Below, piece by piece: positions 19,703 to 28,480 of a DNA stretch of 64,000 bases. This DNA comes from Stenotrophomonas sp. ATCM1_4. GTDB lineage: Bacteria > Pseudomonadota > Gammaproteobacteria > Xanthomonadales > Xanthomonadaceae. How positions within the stretch are numbered: the stretch's first letter is position 1; each line of letters begins with the position of its first letter. The stretch covers positions 2,652,773-2,716,772 of the forward strand of contig NZ_QPFB01000001.1 of assembly GCF_004348115.1 (NCBI RefSeq), written 5' to 3'. Under the pieces are notes generated by a model, which was given only the letters and a program-made list of their open reading frames with translations, did no database searches and was not told where the DNA came from. The position numbers and the translations under genes are program-made.

Positions 19703-19806
19703 TGCCCCAGGGAAAGCATGTGCTCCAGTCCTCCGGACTCGACCGAATTTGCCGGGCGCGGCGCCTTCAAGCACTAATAGGACGACCCACCGGACTGGGG
19801 ATCACC

Positions 19807-20763
19807 ATGCAGCACAAGACAGATTTCCTTCTCAGAGTCGGAAACCGGTGGCGTGCGGCCCGCACGCATTATCGGGATCAGCTGATCAAGGAACTCTCCG
19901 CCATGTTTGATCAGTTCCATGACCTCGGATTGGCTGACCCGCATTTCTCCCAAAGATTGGCCACGGGCGGAGACAGTGAACACCAACAGCGCCTGGCAGA
20001 AATGCTGCTCGCCAAACACCTCCTGGACCATGGGTTCACCCTTGCAAGCACCCATACGGGCCCAGACTTCAAAGCCACCAAAGACGACATCTCAGTATGG
20101 ATAGAACTTGTAACGCCTGAACCACGTGGAATCGCTCCGAATTGGCTCTCCATCGGGGACGACAACGGTGTATCGAGCTACCCGCACACGGAAATCGCCT
20201 TGCGCTATACGAGCGCACTCAAAGAAAAGCATGAAAAGTTGACGGGTTCAGCCCGAAATCAAGGGGGCTATCTGGGGAAAGGAATCGTCGGCAGCTCGGA
20301 CCCGTACGTGATCGCCATCAACCAACACCTCCTGCAGAACTGTTTCCGTACATTGAATGGCATCAGCCAGATTCCGACGGCCTGCGAGGTCCTTTACTCG
20401 GTCGGCGCCCAGCAATTTCACATGGATAGGGCCACCGGCAGAATAGTCGACGCGGATCACTCCCACCGTCCGAGCCTGCACAAGGAGGGCCTGGATGGAA
20501 AAGTGGCATTCATCCCCGCGGACAACTTCCTCAATGCCACCTACAGGCCGGTATCAGCAGTAATGGCGCTGGATTTACAGGAAGAAGCCTTGATCACCAC
20601 TGACCCCGGAACACCAAAAAAGGAGCACCTGGCGGCGGTCATTCATAACCTGCACGCGCTCAACCCGGTTCCCCCGCGATTCTTGCCTGCGCAGGAGCAT
20701 TGGGTAGCGAAAATGTCCGAAAACGCTCTAGAGCTCCTCAAAGTTCACGGCATCCCTGCGTGA
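19807..20763 (+). CDS. Unknown protein, possible PD-(D/E)xK nuclease fold
   Basis: 318 residues from MQHKTDFLLRVGNRWRAAR; the ATG at 19807 is chosen over an in-frame upstream start at 19702 that would run through repeat DNA. No family is recognised. The segment HTGPDFKATKDDISVWIELVTPEP (about 80-103) has the spacing D...(W)xE expected of a PD-(D/E)xK core, and the protein is soluble with a basic N-terminal helix. It directly follows the tRNA-Ser repeat, and its AT content is higher than the flanking genes, both consistent with acquisition. It could be a solitary restriction-like endonuclease; this is only a suggestion. Confidence 0.7.
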   Translation: MQHKTDFLLRVGNRWRAARTHYRDQLIKELSAMFDQFHDLGLADPHFSQRLATGGDSEHQQRLAEMLLAKHLLDHGFTLASTHTGPDFKATKDDISVWIELVTPEPRGIAPNWLSIGDDNGVSSYPHTEIALRYTSALKEKHEKLTGSARNQGGYLGKGIVGSSDPYVIAINQHLLQNCFRTLNGISQIPTACEVLYSVGAQQFHMDRATGRIVDADHSHRPSLHKEGLDGKVAFIPADNFLNATYRPVSAVMALDLQEEALITTDPGTPKKEHLAAVIHNLHALNPVPPRFLPAQEHWVAKMSENALELLKVHGIPA

Positions 20764-20808
20764 TGCACCGCCAGATGTCGTTCCAACTTTGGCGTGCTAG
20801 TTTTTGAA

Positions 20809-20824
20809 TTTAGACCGATCTAAA
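20809..20824. promoter_or_regulatory. Palindromic operator candidate upstream of the GH92 gene
   Basis: TTTAGA-CCGA-TCTAAA, 11 nt before the start codon of the mannosidase gene. The symmetric TAGA/TCTA arms resemble sites of sugar-responsive LacI/GntR-type repressors in Xanthomonadaceae. No regulator gene is adjacent. Confidence 0.5.
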
Positions 20825-20834
20825 AAGGTGCAGG

Positions 20835-23198
20835 ATGAAGAAGCTCGGCGGAACCCTGTTGGCACTGGCAACCCTTGCGGGCGCATTCACCGCCGCGCCC
20901 TCGCTATCCCGGGCCGCAGCTCCTGATGCCGGCCAATCGGCCTACGCCGCCGTCGACCCGTTCATCGGCACCGGTGGCGAAGGCCATACCTATCCGGGCG
21001 CGACGGTGCCTTACGGCATGGTCCAGCTCTCACCGGATACCCGCATCCAGTCGCGCAAGGACGGCTACGGCTGGGCCGCAGGCTACCGTTACGACGACAG
21101 CACCATCGTCGGCTTCTCGCACACGCATTTCTCCGGCACCGGCCATTCCGACCTCGGCGACCTGCTGCTGATGCCAACCACCGGCGCGCTCAGGCTTGAA
21201 CGCGGCAACCCGGATCAGCCGGGCAGCGGCTATACCTCGCGCTTCAACCATGACAGCGAGACCGCACAGCCGGGTTACTACGCAGTGACGCTGGACGACT
21301 ACAAGGTGCGCGCCGAACTCACCGCCAGCGCGCGCGTGGGCATGCACCGCTACAGCTTCCCGGCCGGCCAGCCTGCGCACGTGCTGGTGGACCTGCGCAC
21401 CAGCATGTATGACTACCCGGGCAAGATCCTGTGGTCGCGCATCCGCGTGCGCCCCGATGGCACGGTCACCGGCTTCCGCGAAACCCGCGGCTGGGCGCCG
21501 GGCCGGCAGCTATACTTCGCGCTGCGTTTTTCGCAGCCGCTTGCCGGCCATCAGATGCATGACACCGAGCAGGACGTGGCCTACAAGGGCTTCCCGCCGC
21601 CGGCGGAGAAGAACCCGGCGCAGCGCGCGCAGATCGAAGGGCGGCAACTGGTCGCCGCTTTCGACGTGGCGCCGAATGCCGGCACACCGCTGCTGGTCAA
21701 GGTGTCTATCTCGCCGGTCAGCGAGGACAACGCCATCGCCAACCTCGACGCCGAAGCACCGGGCTGGGACTTCGACGGCATGCGTGCGGCGGCCAAACAA
21801 CAATGGAGCACCGCGTTGGGCGCGGTCGATGCCCAAGGCGACGCCGCGCAGCGCACCCGCTTCTACACCGCGCTGTACCACACCCTGCTCGGCCCGACGC
21901 TGTTCATGGACAGCGATGGCCGCTACCGCGGGCCGGACAATGCGGTGCACCAGGCAAAGGGTTGGACGAACTACTCGACCTTCTCGCTGTGGGACACCTA
22001 CCGTGCCCTCCATCCCTTGGCGACGTTGCTGCAGCCACCGCAGCGCACCAACGACTTCGTCAACTCACTGCTCGCCTCGCGCCGCGAGAGCCCGTACGGC
22101 GTGCTGCCGGTGTGGTCGTTCCACGGCCTGGAGACGTGGTGCATGATCGGCTACCACGCGGTGCCGGTGATCGCCGATGCCTACATGAAGGGCATCCGCG
22201 GCTACGACACCGATGAAGCCCTGCAGGCCATGGTCGCCAGCGCCAACTACGGCCCATACGACGGCATCGCGCAGTACCGCGAGCTGGGCTACGTGCCGAT
22301 CGACGAGGAAGGCGAAGCCGCCAGCAAGACACTCGAATATGCCTATGACGACTGGAGCATCGCGCAGGTGGCGCAGGCGATGGGCAAGGACGCGGTGGCC
22401 GGCGAGTTCAGCCAGCGCGCGGCCAACTGGAAGCACGCCTTCGACCCGGCCACCGGCTTCATGCGTGCACGCCAGCGCGACGGCAGCTTCCGCGAGCCGT
22501 TCGATCCCAGTGCCAGCGGCTACGGCAGCGATTACACCGAAGGCAATGCCTGGCAGTACTCGTGGTACGTGCCGCAGGATGTGGCCGGGCTGGCAGCAGC
22601 GCACGGCGGCAGCGAGCGCCTGCTGCAACGGCTGGACGCGGTGTTCGAGGCCAAGGTGGACCCGGCGATCTTCGCGCACATGGAGGACATCACCGGCCTG
22701 ATCGGCTGGTACGCGCACGGCAACGAACCCAGCCACCACGTCGCCTACCTGTACGCCTACGCCGGCCAGCCGTGGCGCAGCCAGGCGCGCCTGAAGCAGA
22801 TCATGGACAGCCAGTACGCCGCGCGCCCCGATGGCCTGGCCGGCAATGACGACCTGGGCCAGATGTCGGCCTGGTACGTGTTCACCGCGCTGGGCTTCTA
22901 CCCGGTCACGCCGGGCAGCAACCAGTACATCCTCGGCCGTCCGTTCCTGCCGCGCGCCACGCTGAACCTGCCCAACGGCAAGCAGTTCCGCATCGTTGCC
23001 GATGGGCTGGATGACGCGCACACCTATGTGGGCGGCGTCACCCTCAACGGCAAGCCATTGGACCGCGTATTCCTGACCCATGAGGAGATCCTGGCCGGCG
23101 GCGAACTGCAGTTCCGCATGCAGGCCGAGCCGAACACGCAGTGGCCTTCGGCGGCGGCCATCGCGCCCTATTCCCAGTCCGGCCCGGTGATTCGATGA
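20835..23198 (+). CDS. GH92 family alpha-1,2-mannosidase, exported
   Basis: 787-residue glycoside hydrolase with an N-terminal signal peptide (1-28). Typical GH92 markers run through it: DPFIGTGGEGHTYPGA, PYGMVQLSPDTR, GFSHTHFSGTGHSDLGD, FSLWDTYRALHP, GNEPSHHVAYLY (general acid region) and GNDDLGQMSAWYVF (base region). The enzymes remove mannose from high-mannose N-glycans, acting in the periplasm with calcium. Its stop overlaps the following acetyltransferase start. A palindromic operator just upstream suggests sugar control. No TonB receptor or other glycan gene is beside it. Confidence 0.94.
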   Translation: MKKLGGTLLALATLAGAFTAAPSLSRAAAPDAGQSAYAAVDPFIGTGGEGHTYPGATVPYGMVQLSPDTRIQSRKDGYGWAAGYRYDDSTIVGFSHTHFSGTGHSDLGDLLLMPTTGALRLERGNPDQPGSGYTSRFNHDSETAQPGYYAVTLDDYKVRAELTASARVGMHRYSFPAGQPAHVLVDLRTSMYDYPGKILWSRIRVRPDGTVTGFRETRGWAPGRQLYFALRFSQPLAGHQMHDTEQDVAYKGFPPPAEKNPAQRAQIEGRQLVAAFDVAPNAGTPLLVKVSISPVSEDNAIANLDAEAPGWDFDGMRAAAKQQWSTALGAVDAQGDAAQRTRFYTALYHTLLGPTLFMDSDGRYRGPDNAVHQAKGWTNYSTFSLWDTYRALHPLATLLQPPQRTNDFVNSLLASRRESPYGVLPVWSFHGLETWCMIGYHAVPVIADAYMKGIRGYDTDEALQAMVASANYGPYDGIAQYRELGYVPIDEEGEAASKTLEYAYDDWSIAQVAQAMGKDAVAGEFSQRAANWKHAFDPATGFMRARQRDGSFREPFDPSASGYGSDYTEGNAWQYSWYVPQDVAGLAAAHGGSERLLQRLDAVFEAKVDPAIFAHMEDITGLIGWYAHGNEPSHHVAYLYAYAGQPWRSQARLKQIMDSQYAARPDGLAGNDDLGQMSAWYVFTALGFYPVTPGSNQYILGRPFLPRATLNLPNGKQFRIVADGLDDAHTYVGGVTLNGKPLDRVFLTHEEILAGGELQFRMQAEPNTQWPSAAAIAPYSQSGPVIR

Positions 23199-23686
23199 AC
23201 CCACCCGGCACCGCCACCACCCGCGCGCCTGTCCACGACGTGCGCGCTTACCGCGCGGCCGACGCTGCGGCCTGCCTGGCGTTGTTCGACGGCAATACGC
23301 CCGACTACTTCGCCCCCGGCGAGCGTGCCGACTTCACGCGCTTCCTGGACGCGCTGGCGGGTGAACACGGCTATCTGGTGATTGAAGCCGCGGGCCGGAT
23401 CGTGGCCTGCGGTGGCCTGACCCTCAGCCCGGACGGCACGGCGGGCTTCTGCTGGGGCATGGTCGCGCGCCAACGGCAGCGGCAAGGGCTGGGCCGGCAG
23501 TTGGCGCTGGCGCGCCTGCAACAGGCACGCCAGCACCCGCAGGTCCGGCAGGTGGTCCTGAGCACCAGCCAGCACACCGAGGCGTTCTACGCAGGGCTGG
23601 GCTTCCGCGTGACCGGCCGCGTGGCCAATGGCCACGGCCCCGGTCTGGACGCCGTGGACATGGTCCTGCTGCTGGACGAGCGCTGA
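23195..23686 (+). CDS. GNAT family N-acetyltransferase
   Basis: 163 residues from MNPPGTATTRAPVHDVRAYRAAD. The acetyl-CoA loop reads RQRQRQGLGRQL (Q/RxxGxG/A), followed by STSQHTEAFYAGLGFRVTGR, a standard GNAT C-terminus. ATG overlaps the stop of the mannosidase (ATGA), which implies translational coupling; the longer frame from 23141 is disregarded. The substrate is unknown. Confidence 0.85.
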   Translation: MNPPGTATTRAPVHDVRAYRAADAAACLALFDGNTPDYFAPGERADFTRFLDALAGEHGYLVIEAAGRIVACGGLTLSPDGTAGFCWGMVARQRQRQGLGRQLALARLQQARQHPQVRQVVLSTSQHTEAFYAGLGFRVTGRVANGHGPGLDAVDMVLLLDER

Positions 23687-23692
23687 GCCGCC

Positions 23693-24010
23693 TCAGCTGC
23701 TGGACAACTTCATCAGCACCAGGCCGCTGACGATCAACACCGCCGCGCCGATACGCATCGCGCTGACCTGCTCGCCCAGGAAGGTGATGCCGATGACGAA
23801 TGCACCGACCGCGCCGATACCGGTCCAGATGGTGTACGCCGTGCCCAGCGGCAGGGTGCGCATGGCCGCGGCCAGCAACCAGAAGCTGGCGATCATGCCG
23901 ACGAGGGTGATGACGCTGGGGACCAGGCGGGTGAAACCATGGGACTGCTTCATCGCCAATGCCCAGACGATTTCCAGCAGACCCGCGACCAACAGATAGA
24001 TCCAAGCCAT
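23693..24010 (-). CDS. sugE: Guanidinium exporter, SMR family (SugE/Gdx type)
   Basis: 105 residues with four transmembrane helices. The essential glutamate is E13 in AGLLEIVWALAMK, and SHGFTRLVPS is the signature of the Gdx subtype rather than multidrug EmrE. Works as a dual-topology dimer in the inner membrane, exchanging protons for guanidinium. A guanidine-II riboswitch directly ahead (24031-24080) supports this assignment. AAGGAG at 24018-24023 gives the ribosome site. Confidence 0.93.
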   Translation of the reverse strand: MAWIYLLVAGLLEIVWALAMKQSHGFTRLVPSVITLVGMIASFWLLAAAMRTLPLGTAYTIWTGIGAVGAFVIGITFLGEQVSAMRIGAAVLIVSGLVLMKLSSS

Positions 24011-24030
24011 GACAGGGCTCCTTGAAGGGG

Positions 24031-24080
24031 CCAGGCCGTCCTGGATGGGTTCCCGCGATGGGGGAGGTCGTCCTCCGTTG
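24031..24080 (-). promoter_or_regulatory. Guanidine-II (mini-ykkC) riboswitch
   Basis: On the minus strand two small hairpins carry the required ACGR loops: GGAGG-ACGA-CCTCC (24076-24063) and CCAGG-ACGG-CCTGG (24044-24031), separated by about 18 nt and ending 8 nt before the AAGGAG of sugE. Both stems are perfect 5-bp helices. This is the published architecture of mini-ykkC, which binds guanidinium and frees the ribosome site. Confidence 0.88.
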
Positions 24081-24316
24081 TGGGGCGCATTCTAGCCAAG
24101 CCGGCCGGCAATGGCCGTCAACGCGAGGTCACGGGTTACACGGGGTTTACACACGGATCTGGCCGCGCAGCCCCGGCATGGGCTACAATCGCCGCGCACG
24201 ACAGGACCTGCTCCAGTTTGTGTCCGGTCCGTGAGCTGCGGCGGCTGATGATCCCATCGCCCCAACACTTTCTGGATTGCGAATGGCCGCGCATTGCGCG
24301 GCCAAACCGTCTCTAT

Positions 24317-24424
24317 GGTGGCCCCGTCGGCCCCTCGCGACGCTAGGTCGAAAATCCCGCCAGGGCCGGAAGGCAGCAACGGTATCGATCGACGCGGGCG
24401 CCGAGGTCAGCCGGCGGGGCCACC
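24317..24424 (+). ncRNA. ffs: Signal recognition particle RNA (4.5S)
   Basis: About 108 nt. The distal loop GCCAGGGCCGGAAGGCAGCAACGG is the universally conserved Ffh-binding element, and the ends GGTGGCCCCG and CGGGGCCACC close a long helix. A pyrimidine stretch CGCCTTTTTGCG just beyond may terminate it. A hexamer TACAAT lies at about 24184 but without a good -35, so the promoter is uncertain. Confidence 0.92.
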
Positions 24425-24447
24425 GCCTTTTTGCGGGGGTGCCGTGC

Positions 24448-24828
24448 TCAGGGCGCCGGCGTGGCCTGGTGGAAGCACAGCCGCCAGCGTGAACCGTGCC
24501 GCCGCCACAACGAACTGCGCTCGGCCCACGCGTCTGCCTGCCCGGCGGGGCGATACCGGCTGCGGTAACGCACCTGGGCAAGATCCGGCGCCAGCAGCGC
24601 CACCACGAAGTCCTTCGCCTCGATATCCACCTGCGCGCCTTCGGCGGGCAGGTGCTGCAGCATCTGCGTGCGCGTGTAGCAGCGGCCGGACTGGCCGACC
24701 TCGCTGAAGTCTTCGTCCAGCAGGGCTTCCAGCCGTTGCCGGTCAGCCCGTACCTCGGCGGTGTGCAGCGCCCGCTCCAGCATTTCCAGCTCGGTGGCCA
24801 ACGCCGCAGACGCGGACAGGCCGTGCAT
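24448..24828 (-). CDS. NTF2-like (DUF4440/SnoaL-type) protein
   Basis: 126 residues from MHGLSASAALATELEMLERALHTAE. The pattern LDEDFSEVGQSGRCYTRTQMLQ, then VRYRSRYRP, then SSLWRRHGSRWRLCFHQATP is a classic DUF4440 cone-shaped fold. No catalytic residues can be assigned. It starts 2 bp after the stop of the upstream metallo-hydrolase and is probably co-transcribed with it. The longer frame to 24888 would overlap that gene. Confidence 0.8.
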   Translation of the reverse strand: MHGLSASAALATELEMLERALHTAEVRADRQRLEALLDEDFSEVGQSGRCYTRTQMLQHLPAEGAQVDIEAKDFVVALLAPDLAQVRYRSRYRPAGQADAWAERSSLWRRHGSRWRLCFHQATPAP

Positions 24829-24830
24829 GC

Positions 24831-25598
24831 TCAGGGCAAGGTCGCAGGATCGACCTGCGGACCGCTGCAATCGGCCAGTGCAATGCACTCACCCGGCTCT
24901 GCCACCCGATGCCCGCGTGCGCGCAGCGCCTGGCCATCAGCGGCACTGGCGTAGTGGTAGAGCACCATTCGCGCCTGCGTGGCCGCGTCGTACTCGCGCT
25001 CCAGGTCGTCCACGCCGGTATGCGAGGGATTGCCGTGCAAGCCGCAGTCGTGGGCGATCAATTCGTTGTCGCCGGCATACCGGGCCAGCATCTCCGGGAT
25101 TGGCCGGGTGTCGCCACTCCATACCAGTGCGCCGGGCAGGCGCAGGCCATAGGCGGTCTCCGGCCAGTGGTGGCGCACCGGGAATGCCTCCAGCCGCACG
25201 CCCTGGTGCCAGAACGCATCCCCGACCACGATCAGCTGGAACGCATCCCAGAAATTGGCACCGCCTTCGGCCAGCACGTTCGGGTAGTCACCGATGCGCT
25301 TGTGCAGCAGCGGCACCACCGTGGCCGGCACGTACACACGCACCTTGCCGCGCCGCTGCCGGTTGAAGAAGGCATCCACGAACAGCCGCTCGAAGCCGGC
25401 CACATGGTCCAGGTGGACATGGGTGATGAACAGCGCATCCGGCAGCGCGCCGTAGTGCGCGCGGTAGGCGGTCAGCCCCTCGCCACCGCAGTCGATGGTC
25501 AGCCATGGCTGGCCGTCGCGCTCGATCACCGCCATCGGCGAGCCCAGTTCCACCGCCGAGGCATTGCCGACGCCCAGGAAACGTACTGCCCAACTCAT
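24831..25598 (-). CDS. MBL-fold metallohydrolase
   Basis: 255 residues from MSWAVRFLGVGNASAVELGSP. The zinc motif is FITHVHLDHVAGFERL (HxHxDH), followed by later ligands in RHHWPETAYGLRL, WSGDTRP and IAHDCGL. The layout resembles RNase Z-like and phosphodiesterase-like proteins; the substrate is unknown. Its ATG lies 1 bp beyond the stop of kdkA, so the three minus-strand genes kdkA, MBL and NTF2-like are likely one transcript. Confidence 0.88.
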   Translation of the reverse strand: MSWAVRFLGVGNASAVELGSPMAVIERDGQPWLTIDCGGEGLTAYRAHYGALPDALFITHVHLDHVAGFERLFVDAFFNRQRRGKVRVYVPATVVPLLHKRIGDYPNVLAEGGANFWDAFQLIVVGDAFWHQGVRLEAFPVRHHWPETAYGLRLPGALVWSGDTRPIPEMLARYAGDNELIAHDCGLHGNPSHTGVDDLEREYDAATQARMVLYHYASAADGQALRARGHRVAEPGECIALADCSGPQVDPATLP

Positions 25599-25599
25599 C

Positions 25600-26349
25600 T
25601 CACACGCCCCGGTTCCAGGCCAGATCGTAGGCACGGCGCAGCCGTGCATAATCCTTCTCGACATCCTCGCGGCTGCGCTCGCCGCGCAGCTTGAGCAACG
25701 AACGCAGCAGGCGCTTGAGGTTGCGCTCGCGCCAGCGCGTGGCCGGAATGCGCAGCACGCCACGGTCGAAATCGATCAACCAGCCACGGCCATTGGCGTC
25801 GAACAGGATGTTATGGGCATTCAGGTCGGCATGGTCCAACCCGGCCCGGTGGAAACGGGCGATCAGCCGCCCGGCTTCTTCCCAGGGGGCGCCACGCCCG
25901 GCCACCTGCGCGCGGTCGGCCAGCGAACGCACGTCCTCCAGGCGCTCCATCAGGATCGCCGCCCGGTAACGCACGCCATCGCGCATGTAGAACGCGGCCA
26001 GCGGCTGCGGCACCGGCAGCTTGTGCGCGATGAGCTTCCGCATCAGCCGGAATTCGGCGAAGCTGCGGGTGCGGTCCGGGCCCTGCCACAGGTAACGGTC
26101 ACGGCTGAACTTGGCCGCCACCCCACCGCGCAGGTAGTTGCGCAGCACGCAATGCCCGAACGGCGCATCCACGAACCACGCGCCGCCACGCCCGCCCTCG
26201 CCCACCGGCCGCGCCTTGTCGCCCCAATGCGCAGGGGAAAACAGCGTCGGCTCGGCTTGCCGCAGGCGTTGGCGGTCGAACAGAATGGCACCGTATCCAC
26301 GACCTTCGCGGCACGGCGTCAGAGCTTCAGTAGCGTCGAATGCGACCAT
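25600..26349 (-). CDS. kdkA: 3-deoxy-D-manno-octulosonic acid kinase
   Basis: 249 residues. Phosphorylates Kdo of the LPS inner core at O-4, needed in bacteria carrying a single phosphorylated Kdo. The kinase core is visible: RNYLRGG near the nucleotide loop, [13 protein letters not shown] hinge, catalytic [12 protein letters not shown] and metal-binding LIDFDRG. ATG at 26349 gives [10 protein letters not shown]; the upstream extension is read from the opposite-strand glycosyltransferase gene and is rejected. It is divergent from that heptosyltransferase-like gene with 22 bp between the start codons. Confidence 0.9.
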   Translation of the reverse strand: MVAFDATEALTPCREGRGYGAILFDRQRLRQAEPTLFSPAHWGDKARPVGEGGRGGAWFVDAPFGHCVLRNYLRGGVAAKFSRDRYLWQGPDRTRSFAEFRLMRKLIAHKLPVPQPLAAFYMRDGVRYRAAILMERLEDVRSLADRAQVAGRGAPWEEAGRLIARFHRAGLDHADLNAHNILFDANGRGWLIDFDRGVLRIPATRWRERNLKRLLRSLLKLRGERSREDVEKDYARLRRAYDLAWNRGV

Positions 26350-26371
26350 TCTTAGCGAGTCTAACAACACC

Positions 26372-27418
26372 ATGCCTGCAACGTCCTCCCCGCTGTGCCT
26401 CTTGCGCCTCTCGGCGCTGGGAGACGTGACCCATGTGGTGCCGCTGGTACGCACCCTGCAGCAGGGCCTGCCGGGCACGCCACTGCACTGGGTGATCGAC
26501 AAGGCCGGCCACAAGCTGCTCGACGGGCTGCCGGGCGTGCATTTCCACGTCTACGACAAGAACACCAGCCTGGCTGGAATGCGTGCGCTGCGTCGCGAAT
26601 TGCCAGAGGGGCGCTTCGAGGCCCTGCTGCAGATGCAGGTGGCGCTGCGTGCCAACGTGCTGTCGGCCTTCATCCCGGCCCGGCGCCGCATCGGCTACGA
26701 CAAGTCACGTTCGAAGGACCTGCACGGGCTTTTCATCAACGAACGCATCCCCGACCGCCCCGGCATCCATGTGCTCGATGCGATCGGCAGCTTCTGCGAG
26801 CCGCTGGGCCTGAAGCAGACCGAGGTCAGCTGGGACCTGGCCACGCCGGCCGACGCCCATGCGTGGGCCGCCGCGCAATGGCAGGACGATGGCCGCCAGG
26901 TGCTGATGATCTCGCCCTGCTCCAGCCACCAGCGCCGCAACTGGTACGCCGAGCGCTACGCCGCGCTGGCCGACCACGCCGCTGCCCAAGGTTGGCGGGT
27001 GGTGCTGTGTGGCGGCCGCAGCGACCTGGAGCGCAGCACCACCGACGCCATCCTCGCTGCGATGCAGCACCCGGCCCTGGACCTGGTCGGCAAGGACACG
27101 CTCAAGCAGCTGCCCGCCCTGCTCGCCCGCGCCAACCTGCTGGTCACCCCGGACTCAGGGCCGATGCATATCGCCAATGCGGTCGGCACCAAGGTGCTGG
27201 GCCTGCATGCGGCCAGCAATCCGGCACGCAGCGGCCCCTATTCGGACCGCCGCTACTGCGTGGACCGTTACGACGACGCCGCCCGCCGCTACCTGCGCAA
27301 GCCGGCCAGCGCGCTGAAATGGGGCACCAAGATCGAGTTCGACGAGGTGATGTCACTGATCACCGTCGAGGACGCCATCGCTGCCTTCGAGCGTTACCGC
27401 AGCGACCACGGCCACTGA
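26372..27418 (+). CDS. Family 9 glycosyltransferase (LPS heptosyltransferase-like)
   Basis: 348 residues from [27 protein letters not shown], where LSALGDV is the GT9 N-terminal motif. The C-terminal half has [29 protein letters not shown], the ADP-heptose-binding signature. Transfers heptose or a similar sugar to the LPS core at the cytoplasmic face. Location opposite kdkA fits inner-core synthesis. A bidirectional terminator follows. Confidence 0.9.
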   Translation: MPATSSPLCLLRLSALGDVTHVVPLVRTLQQGLPGTPLHWVIDKAGHKLLDGLPGVHFHVYDKNTSLAGMRALRRELPEGRFEALLQMQVALRANVLSAFIPARRRIGYDKSRSKDLHGLFINERIPDRPGIHVLDAIGSFCEPLGLKQTEVSWDLATPADAHAWAAAQWQDDGRQVLMISPCSSHQRRNWYAERYAALADHAAAQGWRVVLCGGRSDLERSTTDAILAAMQHPALDLVGKDTLKQLPALLARANLLVTPDSGPMHIANAVGTKVLGLHAASNPARSGPYSDRRYCVDRYDDAARRYLRKPASALKWGTKIEFDEVMSLITVEDAIAAFERYRSDHGH

Positions 27419-27429
27419 TCCGTGCAACG

Positions 27430-27456
27430 AAAAGGCCGCCCCAAGGGCGGCCTTTT
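27430..27456. terminator. Bidirectional terminator
   Basis: AAAAGGCCGCCC-CAA-GGGCGGCCTTTT, a symmetrical hairpin between the convergent glycosyltransferase and DUF6165 genes; works in both directions. Confidence 0.88.
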
Positions 27457-27479
27457 CAATTGGCGCGGCTTCCTCCGGC

Positions 27480-27878
27480 TCAGCCGGCGCGGTAGTCCTG
27501 GTAGGACTTCTCTTCCACGTAGCTGGAGCCCAGCGCCAGGTTGATCGCCTTCTTGATCCGGGCGCGCTCGTCGTTCTGGAAGTAGACGCTGCGCGCCAGC
27601 TGCACGAAGCCGTCGTCGAAGGACTGCGCCTTCTCCTTCAGGCGGATGTCGTCCTCGATGTCCCACAACCGCTCGTTGACCGCCTTGAGCTCGCTGCGCA
27701 GCGCAGCGATGTCCTGCGCCGCGGCCGGGTGGGCCGCCCAGGTGCGGTCCAGCGCCGCCAGTTCATTGCGCACATTGGCCAGCTTGGCCGCATCGCTCAT
27801 CCGCTCGGACTTGATCTGCAGGATCGAGATCTTGTCGAGCAGTTCGCCAAAGGAAACGGGGACCAGGATTTCAGACAT
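27480..27878 (-). CDS. DUF6165 family protein
   Basis: 132 residues from MSEILVPVSFGELLDKISILQIKSERMSD, the highly conserved opening of a small alpha-helical family often found beside LPS or glycan genes. Most of the protein is predicted coiled-coil or helical. The function is unknown. ATG at 27878 is preferred to the upstream in-frame start at 27977. It lies convergent to the LPS glycosyltransferase. Confidence 0.82.
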   Translation of the reverse strand: MSEILVPVSFGELLDKISILQIKSERMSDAAKLANVRNELAALDRTWAAHPAAAQDIAALRSELKAVNERLWDIEDDIRLKEKAQSFDDGFVQLARSVYFQNDERARIKKAINLALGSSYVEEKSYQDYRAG

Positions 27879-28480
27879 GGGGCACACCTGCGAAACGTGG
27901 CGCACAGTGTAGCCGCGCATGGCATCGCAGTGCCCCTCCCTGCCCTTCGGCCCGACCGCCCCGCTTGCCAGAGGCATTCATCGTCCGTGTCCCAGCGCCC
28001 GCGGCAGCCCGCGCTGCGGGTCGCCGCGGCATGGCGGCATGCGTCCGGCGGTCCGCATCCACGTATTGCGGCACATCGTCAGGCGATGCTGCATTGCGGC
28101 GACGCGGGCCGCCGTCCACACGCCATTCCGGCCACGCGGCAGCGAACTTGGTAACGGCTGAAAGTCTTCGTTGACAGTGCCGACAAACGCTCTGTACAAC
28201 CGTCGCCGGCTGGCTCGGACGGGCAATGCCATGACTGCACGCGGGGAAATCGGGGAACCGGGGGAGGTCGGCCAATGGCCTGACGGCCGCCACCGCCGCT
28301 TCCGACACCCGCAGCGTGGGTCGAGTCCAGATCATGCAGCTGGCCTTGCATCGCCCCACGGCACCGGGCACGCAATGCCCGCTGCACCCCTGCATGTGTG
28401 ACGGGCCGCGCCGGCAACTCCCGCAGGGGAAGCCGCGCGGCACCGGGACACCTGCCCTCCTCTGCCGCGATGACTACTCC
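27879..28480. other. 600-bp intergenic region with one promoter candidate
   Basis: No gene supported on either strand; the open frames here are low-complexity shadows of GC-rich DNA. A sigma-70-like promoter (28171-28200) would yield a transcript with a leader of about 270 nt before the MFS transporter gene. No clear terminator or known riboswitch was seen in the leader. Confidence 0.6.
28171..28200 (+). promoter_or_regulatory. Promoter candidate for the MFS transporter
   Basis: Consensus TTGACA at 28171-28176, an 18-nt spacer, and TACAAC at 28195-28200. A start near 28207 leaves a 5' leader of about 270 nt. Confidence 0.5.

Noticed and set aside
24140..24190. Promoter for ffs using TTTACA and TACAAT
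   Set aside because: The spacing is about 33 nt, far too long for a sigma-70 promoter, and the gap to the RNA start is over 100 nt.
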